64,000 nt of DNA, taken from assembly GCF_937873725.1 (NCBI RefSeq), contig NZ_CALMYY010000067.1:16543-80542 (forward strand), written 5' to 3'. Shown here piece after piece: positions 21,259 to 28,821 of this stretch (within the stretch, counting starts at the first letter, position 1; each line of letters begins with the position of its first letter). A program made the translations under genes and the position numbers. The notes beneath the pieces were generated by a model, which was not told where the DNA came from, did not search any database, and saw only the letters and a program-made list of their open reading frames with translations. The DNA comes from an uncultured Dietzia sp. (GTDB lineage: Bacteria; Actinomycetota; Actinomycetes; Mycobacteriales; Mycobacteriaceae).

Positions 21259-22903
21259 CCTCTTCGACGGGTTCTTCTCCGATTCTCCTCGCGAGTTGGA
21301 AGGGGCTGGGGGTACCAACCTTCCCGCAGTTCCACCTACCCCGCTCACCCCGGACCCTGTCGAGCCCACATTCTCCGAACGACTGTCCCGACACCCTTCG
21401 CCACCCGTTTCATCGCGGTCGACCGACGCTACCGCGTCGGACGATCCCCGGAAGCCGGAAGGCTCCCCGGCGGTGAAGCTCTCCGCCTCGTCCGGGACCT
21501 CCAGCCGGCTCCGGCTCGCCGACGCCGACGCCGGAGCCGACGCCCCGACGCTGGCCGTTACGGAGCGGACGGCGACGCACACTCCCGCGACCGCCCTCAC
21601 ACGCGCGACCTACGCGATGACGGGACTCGCCGTTCTGCTCGTACCCACCGTGGCCGGGTACATCCGGTTCTGGTTGCCGGAACTGCGTGGGATCCCCGGA
21701 CTGGACGCCGCTCTGGAGCAACTGGCACCTGCAATGGGCCGGGAGCTGGCCCGGTTTGGCGCGGTGACCGATTGGCAGAATTCCCATTCGTCGTGGCTGG
21801 CCTCGATCGCACTTCTGTGCGCGCTGGTGACCTTTGGAGTACTCACGCACCACAATCCGGCGATACGTCGATTCGCCTTGTTCGCAGCTGCACCCGCCGC
21901 GTTGTTCAGCCTCCTGGCTGCACTTGCCGGACTCGTCACCGGAGCCCTGAGCTCGGGTCTAATCGGAATGCTGCTCCTGGTCCTGTCGGTGGCGTTGCAG
22001 GGATTGCTCACGTATCGCTGCCTTGAGGCGGAACCCGACTCCGGGAACGTCAAGTTCCCGGTTCGACCGCCGGATCTCTTCGTCGCAGCGACAGTCACCC
22101 TACTTCCCGCCTTCGCCCTGGGACGCGCCATGGGCGGACGAGACGTCTGGGAAGTGGCGTCGCGGCTCTCCGACGACGGCTTCGAATACCTCTGGTCGCT
22201 GATGGCGTGGTCGACGCTGAGTCAATTGGTGCTCGGCATCGGGACACTCGGCGTAGCCGTACTGGTGACGCGACTGATCTGGCCTGGTGAATCCCAGCCC
22301 AAGAAGGTCCCCAGCGTGGTGGCGGCAGTGATCGCTATCGGGATCCTGTTCGCGTTCATCGCTCCGTGGACGGAGCGTCAGAGCCAGGACGCCGCCGTCT
22401 CCCTTTCCTCCGTGGCAAGGGAGAGCCCGGTTTCCGAGCAGTGCGCGAGATGGTCGGACAACTCGACCAAGACCTCGATCGCGATCGCCGGTCCGGAGTG
22501 CAGAGAGGTCCGGACATATGCCGGACATGTCCGGACCTCGACGCGCGCGCTTGGCTTCAGCGCGACGACCCCATCGGGGGAATGGCTCACCACGACAGGC
22601 CACTGGGTCGACCAGGGGACAGTGACGGGGGCATATGACGACGTCTTGGTGGTCGCTGGAGCACGGGTCCCCTACTTCCACTCCCCGACCGTCATGACGG
22701 GGATCGACTTCAACACGGGCGAGGAAAAGTGGACCTATCGTTGCGGGGAATGGTCACCGTTCCTTCTGACCCTGTCAGGAAGCGCCGGAGGAGACGACCC
22801 CGATGAAGCCCGGGTCACCGTGCCCGAGGCCGGGAAGTCCCTCATCGTCGACTGCGGGGGGACCATCCGATTCCTCGACCCGATCACCGGCAAGCCACGT
22901 TGA
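21245..22903 (+). CDS. Multi-span membrane protein with C-terminal propeller-like fragment
   Basis: A 552-residue protein. Residues 1-115 are cytosolic, Pro/Ser-rich and probably disordered. Six or seven hydrophobic helices follow (about 122-141, 184-201, 209-255, 276-295, 320-343, 355-374). The extracytoplasmic C-terminus has four Cys and two blade-like segments, GIDFNTGEEKWTYRC and IRFLDPITGKPR, of the PQQ/beta-propeller kind. A whole propeller needs several more blades, so the protein seems cut off exactly where the island ends. It overlaps the HerA gene and is presumably its membrane partner. Confidence 0.6.
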   Translation: MSDNDLFDGFFSDSPRELEGAGGTNLPAVPPTPLTPDPVEPTFSERLSRHPSPPVSSRSTDATASDDPRKPEGSPAVKLSASSGTSSRLRLADADAGADAPTLAVTERTATHTPATALTRATYAMTGLAVLLVPTVAGYIRFWLPELRGIPGLDAALEQLAPAMGRELARFGAVTDWQNSHSSWLASIALLCALVTFGVLTHHNPAIRRFALFAAAPAALFSLLAALAGLVTGALSSGLIGMLLLVLSVALQGLLTYRCLEAEPDSGNVKFPVRPPDLFVAATVTLLPAFALGRAMGGRDVWEVASRLSDDGFEYLWSLMAWSTLSQLVLGIGTLGVAVLVTRLIWPGESQPKKVPSVVAAVIAIGILFAFIAPWTERQSQDAAVSLSSVARESPVSEQCARWSDNSTKTSIAIAGPECREVRTYAGHVRTSTRALGFSATTPSGEWLTTTGHWVDQGTVTGAYDDVLVVAGARVPYFHSPTVMTGIDFNTGEEKWTYRCGEWSPFLLTLSGSAGGDDPDEARVTVPEAGKSLIVDCGGTIRFLDPITGKPR

Positions 22904-22948
22904 CGAGGTGAAGTCGAGATCCCGGATCCCGCCGTCGGTGTAGACCAC
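22904..22948 (-). pseudogene. Possible 5' remnant of a host gene cut by the island
   Basis: Just after the cysQ stop, GTG 22948 follows GGAGGG at 5-bp spacing and opens 15 codons (VVYTDGGIRDLDFTS). Fourteen of their 15 third positions are G or C, matching host genes. The frame then enters lower-GC island sequence. I read this as the first codons of a gene once coupled to cysQ and lost when the island arrived. The evidence is only codon bias and the ribosome site. Confidence 0.35.
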
Positions 22949-22949
22949 C

Positions 22950-23762
22950 TCATCCCTCCGCGATCGCCCCCAGGATCCGCTCGGCGAGGTCGGCGCGGCA
23001 CACCACCAGGTCCGGCAGGTAGGTGTCGGCGACGTTGTACTCCAGCGGCGAGCCGTCGACCCGCAGCGCGACCACGCCCCGGGCCAGCGCCACCCCGGCG
23101 GGCGCGGCCGAGTCCCACTGGTACTGCCCGCCGGCGTGGATGTAGGCGTCGGCCTCGCCGCGTACGACCGCGGCCGCCTTCGCGCCGGCCGAACCCAACG
23201 GGACCAGGTCACCGCCCACCGCCCGGGCGACCGCCTCCGCGAACGCCGGGGGGCGGGTCGCGGAGAGGACGATCCTCGGGCGCGAGCCCGTGCGCGGCGG
23301 GAGGAGGCCTCCCCCGTCCACCGAGCCGTTGCCGACGGGAGCGGCGTAGACCTCGTCGTCGTCGGTCCCCAACACCACCCCGAGCGCCGGCAGCGACACC
23401 GCGGCGGCGGTGAGCCGCGACCGCGCCGGGTCCCCGGACCGCTCCCACAGCGCCACGTGCACGGCCCAGTCCGGGCGGTCGCCCAGCCCGTACTCGCGCG
23501 TGCCGTCGACGGGGTCGATGATCCACACGCGGTCGGCCCCGACGCGCGCGGGATCGTCCCGGGACTCCTCGGAGAGCACGGCATCGCCGGGCCGCTCGGC
23601 GGCCAGGCGGTCCAGGATCAGCGTGTTGGCCCGGCGGTCGCCCAGGTCGCCCAGCGCGCGGCGGGTGGGGCCGGAGGTGCGGAGGTCCACCAGGAGGCGG
23701 CCGGCGTCGACCGCCAGATCGACGGCGAGTTGCTGGTCCGGGGAACGCGTGGGGTCTGCCAT
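22950..23762 (-). CDS. cysQ: 3'(2'),5'-bisphosphate nucleotidase / inositol monophosphatase family
   Basis: A 270-residue magnesium-dependent phosphatase. Seen: EESRDD (metal ligand Glu), WIIDPVDGTREYG (motif A with the Asp-x-Asp-Gly-Thr ligands), and WDSAAPAGVA (motif B). The REYG form is that of CysQ, which recycles PAP from sulfate assimilation, and the gene sits next to the cysNC-cysD cluster. ATG 23762 is chosen over the upstream start at 23792 because of GGTGGGGG. Confidence 0.85.
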   Translation of the reverse strand: MADPTRSPDQQLAVDLAVDAGRLLVDLRTSGPTRRALGDLGDRRANTLILDRLAAERPGDAVLSEESRDDPARVGADRVWIIDPVDGTREYGLGDRPDWAVHVALWERSGDPARSRLTAAAVSLPALGVVLGTDDDEVYAAPVGNGSVDGGGLLPPRTGSRPRIVLSATRPPAFAEAVARAVGGDLVPLGSAGAKAAAVVRGEADAYIHAGGQYQWDSAAPAGVALARGVVALRVDGSPLEYNVADTYLPDLVVCRADLAERILGAIAEG

Positions 23763-23807
23763 GACCCCCACCCTAGGAGGCCCGGGGCGCACGCGAGCGG
23801 GGACCGC

Positions 23808-24020
23808 CTATCGATGGCGGCGCAGGCCTCGCAGGCGGCCGCGCCCGTGTTCCCGGACCACCCGCGCCGGCTCGTCCGGACAGCGGTGGGCGTCGGCGGC
23901 GACACGGGCTGCCCCGCGCGACGGGAGGAGGCCGCTCAGGGCGCCGCAGCGACGACATCCCCACCGGGCCCCTTCCTCGGCCTCCTCGACAAAGCACGAT
24001 CGCTCGCCAACCTCGTTCAT
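23808..24020 (-). CDS. Possible small zinc-finger-like protein
   Basis: A 70-residue frame starting MNEVGERSCFVEEAEEGARW, with a very good GGGGAGGG ribosome site 5 bp before ATG 24020. It has four Cys (SCF, GCRRCG, HRC) that could bind a metal, and it ends in an Arg-rich tail. It lies 45 bp upstream of cysQ on the same strand. A shadow frame in GC-rich DNA is the alternative, but the ribosome site and Cys spacing argue for a real gene. Confidence 0.4.
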   Translation of the reverse strand: MNEVGERSCFVEEAEEGARWGCRRCGALSGLLPSRGAARVAADAHRCPDEPARVVREHGRGRLRGLRRHR

Positions 24021-24115
24021 AGCCCTCCCCGACCAGTCGCGCCGTCCCAGACCCTGCACAGAGACGGCAATGATGTCACAGAACTCTCATCCTGTTCACG
24101 GCACGCCCCGCATCG

Positions 24116-24132
24116 GCAGACAGATCGGTCCA
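24116..24132. promoter_or_regulatory. Half-site matching the cysD palindrome
   Basis: GGCAGACAGATCGGTCC shares its first 12 bases with one arm and centre of the 20-bp palindrome before cysD (28692-28711). The second arm is degenerate. It lies about 150 bp upstream of the Rrf2 regulator. The reuse in two sulfur-cluster promoter regions suggests one shared regulator. Confidence 0.4.
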
Positions 24133-24279
24133 GGGGGTCCTCGGGAGGGGCAATCACCCTGCGCCGCCGGGCCTTTCCCGACCCGGGGCAGCGGCGACGA
24201 GGCCTCCTTCCGCCGCCGCCGACGGTCCCCCGCAGCCCTCGCGGGCGGCCTCGCCCGTCGACTCTGGGAGACTGTCCAC

Positions 24280-24762
24280 ATGAGGGTCACCGCGAAGTCG
24301 GACTACGCCCTGCGCGCGCTCGTGGAGCTCGCGGTGGCGCGGGACGACCACACCGGGGACGATCCGCGCGGGACCCCGGTCAGCGCCGAGGAGCTGGGCC
24401 GGCTGCAGGGCATCCCGCACGGCTTCCTCCAGGCCATCCTCTCGGACCTGCGCCGGGCCGGACTCGTCGCCAGCCGGCGGGGCAAGTCCGGCGGCTGGAC
24501 CCTGGCCCGGGACGCCCGCGAGATCACCGTCGCCGACGTCCTGCGCGCGGTCGACGGCCCACTGGTGAGCGTGCACGACGTGCGCCCGGAGTCGGTCAGC
24601 TACAACGAGCGGGCGGCCGGGCTGCAACACGTGTGGATCGCCTCCCGCGCGGCGCTGCGCCGGGTTATGGACGCGGTGACGATCGCCGACCTGGCCGCCG
24701 GTCGGCTGCCGGACGAGGTCCACGAGCTCACGCTCGACGGCGACGCCTGGGAGCCCCGCTGA
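24280..24762 (+). CDS. Rrf2-family transcriptional regulator (CymR-like)
   Basis: A 160-residue Rrf2 protein: MRVTAKSDYALRALVELA, then a winged helix-turn-helix with GIPHGFLQAILSDLRRAGLVASRRGKSGGW. It has no cysteine at all, so it cannot carry the iron-sulfur cluster of IscR or NsrR. This fits the CymR branch that senses cysteine supply via partner proteins. It lies beside cysQ and opposite the cysNC-cysD/TauE genes, which it may repress. ATG 24280 follows GGGAG. Confidence 0.82.
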   Translation: MRVTAKSDYALRALVELAVARDDHTGDDPRGTPVSAEELGRLQGIPHGFLQAILSDLRRAGLVASRRGKSGGWTLARDAREITVADVLRAVDGPLVSVHDVRPESVSYNERAAGLQHVWIASRAALRRVMDAVTIADLAAGRLPDEVHELTLDGDAWEPR

Positions 24763-24888
24763 CCCCCGCAATCCGGGAGCCCCCTGACCCCCGCAATCCG
24801 CTACTCCCTGACCCCCGCAATCCGCTACCCCCCTGCGCTGTCCGCTACCGGGAATCAGGTAGCGAAGCGCGCAGGCCGGTAGCGGATT
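24759..24888. repeat. Phased repeat cluster between convergent genes
   Basis: Three near-identical copies of a 24-25 bp unit (CTGACCCCCGCAATCCG...) start at 24759, 24784 and 24808. The first carries the Rrf2 stop codon. The word TCCGCTAC then recurs at 24841 and in reverse (GTAGCGGATT) at about 24879, letting the RNA fold. It fills the gap between the Rrf2 gene and the convergent TauE gene. The same ATCCGCTAC word builds the hairpin at 34432-34475. Confidence 0.7.
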
Positions 24889-25825
24889 CCCCGGGGTGCG
24901 GGGCTGCGGGCTGCGGGGCTGCGGGCGCCGGGGCCGGGGCGTCCAGGTGGACCGAGTACCTGCGGACCAGCACCCGCCACACCAGCGGCCCCGCCGTCAG
25001 CAGCACCAGCGCGATCCCGCCGATCAGCGCCGGGGACGCGCCGAGCATCGCCGACGCCGTCACCGCCAGGACGATCGTGATGCCCCGCCGGATGAGCCCC
25101 TGGGGGACGCGGCCGGCGAACTTGGAGCCGAAGAACGTGCCCACCGCGCCGCCCACGAGCAGCGGCACCAGCAGGTCCCAGTCGACGCCGGTCACCATCA
25201 CGTGGCCGATCGCCGCCGCGATCACCAGCGGGACCGCCTGCACCAGGTCCGTGCCCACCAGCCGCAGCGCCGCCAGCGTCGGGTACAGCAGCATGATGCA
25301 CATCATGATCACCGTGCCGGAGCCCACCGAGGTGATGCCCACCATGAGCCCGCCCACCACGCCGACCAGCAGGGTGATGAGCGGCTTGACCGGCGGGTTC
25401 GGATCGTCGCCGGTCCGGATCCGGCCCGCCATCTCGAAGAAGGCGCGCAGGAAGTAGGCCGAGGACGCCACGATGAGCGTCGCGCCGATGGCCTTCTTCA
25501 GCAGCCCCTGGACGTCGTCGGCGCCCACGGCGTGGACGAGCCACGCGCCCAGGTACGCCGTGGGCACCGAGCCCAGGACCAGCCAGAACGCGATCCTCAG
25601 GTTGGGCTTGCCGTGCCGCCAGTGCACCCCGGCGCCGATCACCTTGTTCACCGCGTTGACCACGAGGTCGTTGGCGACGGCCGCCGTGGGCGGGATCCCC
25701 ACGAGGATGAGCGCCGGCGTCATCAGCGCGCCGCCGCCCATCCCCGTCAGGCCGATCACCACGCCGATCACGGCGCTGACGACCAGCAGTCCGAGCGACT
25801 CGTAGGTCAGCAGGGCCTCGGGCAC
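24845..25825 (-). CDS. TauE/SafE-family sulfur-anion transporter
   Basis: A 326-residue membrane protein of about eight helices. It shows the family's paired half-repeats: GVVIGLTGMGGGALMTPAL near the N-terminus and VGGLMVGITSVGSGTVIM in the second half. Such proteins move sulfite, sulfoacetate or related anions. GTG 25825 comes 4 bp after the cysNC stop, so it is the third gene of the cysD-cysNC operon and probably supplies or exports sulfate/sulfite. The Pro/Ala-rich C-terminal tail runs into the repeat cluster. Confidence 0.85.
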   Translation of the reverse strand: MPEALLTYESLGLLVVSAVIGVVIGLTGMGGGALMTPALILVGIPPTAAVANDLVVNAVNKVIGAGVHWRHGKPNLRIAFWLVLGSVPTAYLGAWLVHAVGADDVQGLLKKAIGATLIVASSAYFLRAFFEMAGRIRTGDDPNPPVKPLITLLVGVVGGLMVGITSVGSGTVIMMCIMLLYPTLAALRLVGTDLVQAVPLVIAAAIGHVMVTGVDWDLLVPLLVGGAVGTFFGSKFAGRVPQGLIRRGITIVLAVTASAMLGASPALIGGIALVLLTAGPLVWRVLVRRYSVHLDAPAPAPAAPQPAAPHPGESATGLRASLPDSR

Positions 25826-25829
25826 CGGA

Positions 25830-27725
25830 TCAGATCCCCAGGAGGGTGCTGACGATCCGCTGCGCGACCTCGTCCGCGGTCCCGTCCTCGGGACGGATGT
25901 GCAGGTCCGGGGTCAGCGGCGGCTCGTACGGCGCGGAGACGCCGGTGAACTCGGGGATCTCGCCGGCGCGGGCCCTGGCGTACAGGCCCTTGGGGTCGCG
26001 GGCCTCGCACTCCGCCAGCGGGGTGTCCACAAAGACCTCGGTGAACGGCAGGTCGGCCGCGGCGTGGACGCCGCGCGCGGCGTCGCGGTCGGCGCGCATC
26101 GGGGAGATGAGCGAACAGACGACGACGACGCCGGCATCGGCGAACAGCGCCGCCACCTCCGCGGTGCGGCGGATGTTCTCCGCCCGGTCGGAGGCCGAGA
26201 ACCCGAGGTCGGCGTTGAGGCCGTGGCGCAGGTTGTCCCCGTCGAGGATGTAGGCCGGGTGCCCGGACTCGATGAGCAGCCGCTCGACCGCGGAGGCGAT
26301 GGTGGACTTGCCGGAGCCCGAGAGCCCGGTGAGCCACAGCGTCCGGCCCTGCCCGCGGTCGCCGCGCTGGACGGCGCCGGCGTGCCAGACCACGTTGGAG
26401 CCGGTGGTGGCGGGCCCGATGATCATGCCCGCGCCCACGGTGTTGCCGGTGAGCTCGTCGACCAGGATGAAGGCGCCCGTGTCGCGGTTGCGGCGGTACG
26501 GGTCGTACATCAGCGGCGTCTGCGTGCGCAGGGCGATGCGCCCGATCTCGTTGAGCCCGAGCTCGGCGGAGGCGGGGTCGCGGTGCAGCGTGTTGATGTC
26601 GAGCCGGTACTCCAGGCCCGTGACCATCGCCTTGGTGTCGCGGGTGGTGTGCTTGACGAGGTACTTCCGGCCCGCGGCCAGGGTCGTGTCGTCGGCGAAC
26701 CAGCAGACCATTGCCTCGAGCTCGGTGCCCTGGTGCGGCCGGTTGCCGGGACGGGCGATCATCTCGCCGCGGACGATGTCGATCTCGTCGTTGAGCGCGA
26801 TCGTCACCGCCGCGGGTGCGGCGGCCTCGTCCAGCTCGGCCCCGCCCGGGCCCCAGATGGCCTTGACGGTGGACTGCCGACCGGACGGCATGACCACCAC
26901 GTCGTCGTGGACCTTGATGATGCCGCCCGCGACGGTGCCGGCGAAGGAGCGGTGGTCCAACCCGTCGGCGCGCTGGGGCCGGATCACGTACTGGACCGGG
27001 AACCGGACGTCGGTCAGGTTGCGGTCCGAGGCGATGTGCACGTTCTCGAGGTGGTCCAGCAGCGCCGGGCCCGTGTACCAGGGCATGGTGTCGGTCTTGT
27101 CCACGACGTTGTCGCCCTTGAGCGCCGAGAGCGGCACAAAGGTGACGTCGTGGACCTCGAGCTTGGCGGCGAAGTCGGTGAACTCGGTGCGGATGGCCTC
27201 GTAGACGGCCTCGTCGTGGTCCACCAGGTCCATCTTGTTCACCGCCACGACCAGGCGCGGGATGCCCAGCAGCGCGGAGAGGAAGGCGTGGCGGCGGGTC
27301 TGCTCGAGCACCCCCTTGCGGGCGTCGACGAGGATGATCGCCACGTCCGCGGTGGAGGCGCCGGTGACCATGTTCCGCGTGTACTGCACGTGGCCCGGGG
27401 TGTCGGCGATGATGAACTTGCGCCGCGGGGTGGAGAAGTAGCGGTAGGCCACGTCGATCGTGATGCCCTGCTCGCGCTCCGAGCGCAGGCCGTCGGTGAG
27501 CAGCGCGAGGTCGGTGTACTCGTCGCCGCGCTTGGCGGAGGTGGCCTCGATCGCGGCGAGCTGGTCCTCGAAGATGCCCTTGGAGTCGTAGAGAAGCCGG
27601 CCGATGAGGGTCGACTTGCCGTCGTCCACGGACCCGGCGGTGGCGATGCGCAGCAGCTGGGCGTGCTCGGACATGGTGGTCAGCTGCTCGGACGTGAGGG
27701 TGGATGCGGTGGTCGGGGTGCTCAT
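25830..27725 (-). CDS. cysNC: Bifunctional sulfate adenylyltransferase subunit 1 / adenylylsulfate kinase
   Basis: A 631-residue fusion. The N-terminal CysN GTPase (about 1-440) has ATAGSVDDGKSTLIGRLL, DTPGH and NKMD, and drives APS formation with CysD. The C-terminal CysC kinase (about 450-631) has LTGLSGSGKST, DGDNLRHGLN and FVDTPLAECEARDPKGLY, and makes PAPS. Its ATG overlaps the cysD stop by one base (TGATG). This CysNC fusion is the usual actinobacterial form. Both GTPase and kinase motifs look intact. Confidence 0.95.
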   Translation of the reverse strand: MSTPTTASTLTSEQLTTMSEHAQLLRIATAGSVDDGKSTLIGRLLYDSKGIFEDQLAAIEATSAKRGDEYTDLALLTDGLRSEREQGITIDVAYRYFSTPRRKFIIADTPGHVQYTRNMVTGASTADVAIILVDARKGVLEQTRRHAFLSALLGIPRLVVAVNKMDLVDHDEAVYEAIRTEFTDFAAKLEVHDVTFVPLSALKGDNVVDKTDTMPWYTGPALLDHLENVHIASDRNLTDVRFPVQYVIRPQRADGLDHRSFAGTVAGGIIKVHDDVVVMPSGRQSTVKAIWGPGGAELDEAAAPAAVTIALNDEIDIVRGEMIARPGNRPHQGTELEAMVCWFADDTTLAAGRKYLVKHTTRDTKAMVTGLEYRLDINTLHRDPASAELGLNEIGRIALRTQTPLMYDPYRRNRDTGAFILVDELTGNTVGAGMIIGPATTGSNVVWHAGAVQRGDRGQGRTLWLTGLSGSGKSTIASAVERLLIESGHPAYILDGDNLRHGLNADLGFSASDRAENIRRTAEVAALFADAGVVVVCSLISPMRADRDAARGVHAAADLPFTEVFVDTPLAECEARDPKGLYARARAGEIPEFTGVSAPYEPPLTPDLHIRPEDGTADEVAQRIVSTLLGI

Positions 27726-28642
27726 CAGAAGTAGCCCTCCTTCTTGCGGTCTTCCATGCCGGCCTCGGAGATCCGGTCGTCGGCGCGGGTGGCGCCGCGC
27801 TCGGTGACGCGGGTGCCCGCGACCTCGGCCACCACGGCGGCGTTGTCGGTGGCGTCGGACTCCACGCAGCCGGTGCAGGTGGCGTCGCCGACGGTGCGGA
27901 AGCGGACCAGCTCGGTGCGCGCCTCCTCGCCGGGCATCGTCTCGAGGAACCGGGTCTTGGCCAGGAGCATCCCGTCGCGCTCGATCACCTCGCGCCGGTG
28001 CGCGTAGTAGATGGGCGGCAGGTCGATGTCCTCCCGCTCGATGTACTGCCAGATGTCCAGCTCGGTCCAGTTGGACAGCGGGAAGACGCGGATGTGCTCG
28101 CCCTTGCGGTGCTTGCCGTTGTAGAGCTTCCACAGCTCCGGGCGCTGCGCGCGCGGGTCCCAGGCGCCAAAGGCGTCGCGGAAGGAGAAGACGCGCTCCT
28201 TGGCGCGGGCCTTCTCCTCGTCCCGGCGGGCGCCGCCGAACACGGCGTCGAAGCGGTTCTCCTGGATGCCCCGCAGCAGGGCGGCGGTCTGGAGGCGGTT
28301 GCGGCTGGTGCCCACGCCGGTCTCCTCGACCACGCGGCCGGCGTCGATGTCGTCCTGGACGTAGGACACGATCAGCTGGACGCCGGTCTCGGCCACCACG
28401 CGGTCCCGGTACTCGATCACCTCGTCGAAGTTGTGGCCGGTGTCGACGTGCATGAGCGGGAACGGCATCGGCGCGGGCCAGAACGCCTTGCGCGCCAGGT
28501 GGAACATCACCACGGAGTCCTTGCCGCCGGAGAAGAGCATCCCCGGCCGCTCGAACTGCGCGGCCACCTCGCGGAAGATGTGCACGGACTCGGCCTCGAG
28601 CGCGTCGAGGTGCGAGAGCGTCACCGCCGTCCTCGGTGTCAT
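27725..28642 (-). CDS. cysD: Sulfate adenylyltransferase subunit 2
   Basis: A 305-residue ATP pyrophosphatase-type enzyme that joins sulfate and ATP to APS. The PP-loop is LFSGGKDSVVM (about residue 37). HVDTGHNFDEVIEYRD, the GGARRDEEKARAKERVFSFRD block and FPLSNWTELDIWQYI are diagnostic. ATG 28642 is behind GGAGG. The longer open frame to 28771 crosses the palindromic operator and is untranslated leader. First gene of the cysD-cysNC-TauE operon. Confidence 0.95.
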   Translation of the reverse strand: MTPRTAVTLSHLDALEAESVHIFREVAAQFERPGMLFSGGKDSVVMFHLARKAFWPAPMPFPLMHVDTGHNFDEVIEYRDRVVAETGVQLIVSYVQDDIDAGRVVEETGVGTSRNRLQTAALLRGIQENRFDAVFGGARRDEEKARAKERVFSFRDAFGAWDPRAQRPELWKLYNGKHRKGEHIRVFPLSNWTELDIWQYIEREDIDLPPIYYAHRREVIERDGMLLAKTRFLETMPGEEARTELVRFRTVGDATCTGCVESDATDNAAVVAEVAGTRVTERGATRADDRISEAGMEDRKKEGYF

Positions 28643-28691
28643 GCGACCTCCAGTGTCGTGGGCCGGCCCGGGTCCCCCCGGCCCGGCGCTG

Positions 28692-28711
28692 GGCAGACAG
28701 ATCTGTCTGCC
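28692..28711. promoter_or_regulatory. Perfect 20-bp palindrome upstream of cysD
   Basis: GGCAGACAGATCTGTCTGCC is a perfect inverted repeat 50-69 bp upstream of the cysD ATG. Its core, CAGAC-N6-GTCTG, resembles the TAGAC-N6-GTCTA consensus of the corynebacterial sulfur regulator McbR, as I recall it. A half-copy lies before the Rrf2 gene. Either an Rrf2 or an McbR-like repressor could bind. Confidence 0.65.
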
Positions 28712-28803
28712 ATCGGGCATCCGGACCATCGTGCGCCTCCGGAAGCGGGATTTCCCTCTCCGTGAGGCCAATGCGCGCGGGAGTGTCCGTTTTCCGACGT
28801 ATG

Positions 28804-28821
28804 GTGTCGACTATGCGACAC
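28804..28821. promoter_or_regulatory. Inverted repeat over the IclR gene start
   Basis: GTGTCGACTATGCGACAC is a perfect GTGTCG-N6-CGACAC repeat that contains the IclR gene's own ATG (28813). No ribosome site precedes the start. An autoregulatory site blocking transcription or initiation is plausible. Confidence 0.45.

Noticed and set aside
16447..22949. Prophage or integrative element
   Set aside because: No integrase, transposase, tRNA or flanking direct repeat was found. Only composition and a cut host gene indicate acquisition.
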